This document shows positions 63,287 through 64,000 of a stretch of DNA of 64,000 nucleotides, one piece after another (within the stretch, counting starts at the first letter, position 1; every line of letters starts with the position of its first letter). Source of the DNA: Hyphomicrobiales bacterium (GTDB lineage: Bacteria > Pseudomonadota > Alphaproteobacteria > Rhizobiales > Rhizobiaceae); contig UCIA01000006.1 in the NCBI GenBank assembly GCA_900472295.1, forward strand, positions 2,527 to 66,526, written 5' to 3'. Made by a program: the position numbers and the translations under genes. The notes below the pieces were generated by a model. It made no database searches and was not told the origin of the DNA. It saw nothing but the letters and a program-made list of their open reading frames with translations.

Positions 63287-63534
63287 GGCGCGGGGATTGG
63301 CACGAAAAGCGGCGAGAGTCGAGAAAAAGCCTGCGAAAGGCGGACCGGATCAGCCCGTGGACTATCTGATGGAACGCGACGATCGCCCTACGACGCTCAA
63401 TCGCCGCCGCCGTTCTGATCTGGTCATAGTTGATCGGTGGCAATCGTTGGGGGGTCATTCGGTCTGATTATCATTTCCTGTTGAGCACATAATTAGTTAG
63501 ATTGATGGTTCACTCATGACTTGAGTTCATCAAT

Positions 63535-64000
63535 ATGGCAGCATCAGATGAAATGACCGCCTTCGTGCGCATCGTGGATGTCGGCTCCTTTGCCAAGGCA
63601 GCCATCGAACTGCGCGTTACGCCGTCCGCTCTCTCGAAGCTGGTGTCGCGTCTCGAAGACCGGCTCGGCGTTCGCCTGCTGACGCGCACCACGAGACGGT
63701 TGGCGCTGACCTCGGAAGGCGCGCTCTATCTCGAACGTGCGCGCGACGTGCTGGAACTCATTGGCCGAACCGAGGACGATGTGTCGTCGACCCGCAGCAG
63801 CCCCAAAGGCCTTTTGCGGCTCAATTCCAGCACCGGCTTTGCCAGGCAGACGCTGTTGCACGCGTTGCCGGCTTTTCTGCAACGCTTTCCGGAAGTCTCG
63901 GTCGACCTCGCCTTGACCGACCGGCTCGTCGATCCTGTTGCCGAGCAAGCCGACATCGTCATACGCGGCAGCCCGGCCGCCGGATCCGATCTGGTGGTGC
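63535..64000 (+). CDS. LysR-family regulator, 5' part
   Basis: The frame runs off the window after 155 codons. It starts M-A-A-S-D-E-M-T-A-F-V-R-I-V-D. The winged-helix includes S-F-A-K-A-A-I-E-L-R-V-T-P-S-A-L-S-K near residues 18-35, then R-L-L-T-R-T-T-R-R-L-A-L-T near 50. The effector domain begins near residue 90 with G-L-L-R-L-N-S. It is of the AaeR/DsdC-like short-HTH group common in rhizobia. It is divergent from trpF but need not control it. The target is unknown. Confidence 0.93.
   Translation, partial: MAASDEMTAFVRIVDVGSFAKAAIELRVTPSALSKLVSRLEDRLGVRLLTRTTRRLALTSEGALYLERARDVLELIGRTEDDVSSTRSSPKGLLRLNSSTGFARQTLLHALPAFLQRFPEVSVDLALTDRLVDPVAEQADIVIRGSPAAGSDLVV

Overview
The window looks like a chromosomal segment of a rhizobial alphaproteobacterium, most likely Mesorhizobium. 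It is GC-rich and densely coded. It carries the inositol catabolic genes typical of Rhizobiales, the ChvG/ChvI-HprK-EIIA-HPr block, trpFBA-accD-folC, the hslVU-his block and addBA-trxA. Promoters match the rhizobial consensus CTTGAC-N17-CTATAT, and small palindromic intergenic repeats are frequent. No rRNA, tRNA, CRISPR array, complete insertion sequence or prophage was seen.

Layout. Bases 1-9240 hold an inositol catabolic operon on the minus strand (iolR, iolC with a fused DUF2090 domain, iolD, iolE, a small membrane protein, iolB), a divergent Gfo/Idh/MocA oxidoreductase and a WYL regulator. Bases 9366-10001 encode a LysE exporter. Bases 10041-11330 hold a class I DAHP synthase behind an apparent aromatic-amino-acid attenuator: a leader peptide with Tyr-Trp-Tyr-Phe codons, then a terminator hairpin. 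Bases 11574-20736 form a second cyclitol locus: a short-chain dehydrogenase, inositol dehydrogenase, an inositol-type ABC transporter, a LacI-type regulator and a divergent oxygenase set like rhizopine MocD-MocE-MocF.

Bases 20971-25085 hold a DUF1402 protein and hslV-acetyltransferase-DUF2585-hslU. Bases 25257-32136 hold a DMP19 protein, the histidine operon (hisB, DUF2628, hisH, hisA, a ureohydrolase-like gene, hisF, hisE) and coaA. Bases 31915-35574 carry an old tandem duplication. It left two PAP2-type membrane protein genes, one intact alkB, and decayed copies of the coaA and alkB ends. Bases 35671-38360 hold a Kbp-like protein, arfB and pckA. Bases 38705-44260 hold chvI, chvG, hprK, a mannose-type EIIA, HPr and ahcY.

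Bases 44492-56483 hold a DivL-like cell-cycle kinase with Tyr in place of the phosphorylated His, a TsaE-AmgK fusion, murU, addB, addA and trxA. Bases 56569-58005 are a small accessory patch (cupin, VapBC-type toxin-antitoxin pair, VOC protein). Bases 58033-63286 hold folC, accD, trpA, trpB and trpF, and a LysR-type regulator runs off the right edge.

How the parts fit. The transporter (13517-16429) and dehydrogenase IdhA (12400) would supply the Iol pathway at 173-6114. Repeated GGAA-N6-TTCC-like boxes before iolC and before ibpA suggest shared IolR control. The LacI-type regulator has its own palindromes beside mocD and upstream of ibpA. The strongest regulatory discovery is the aroF attenuator.
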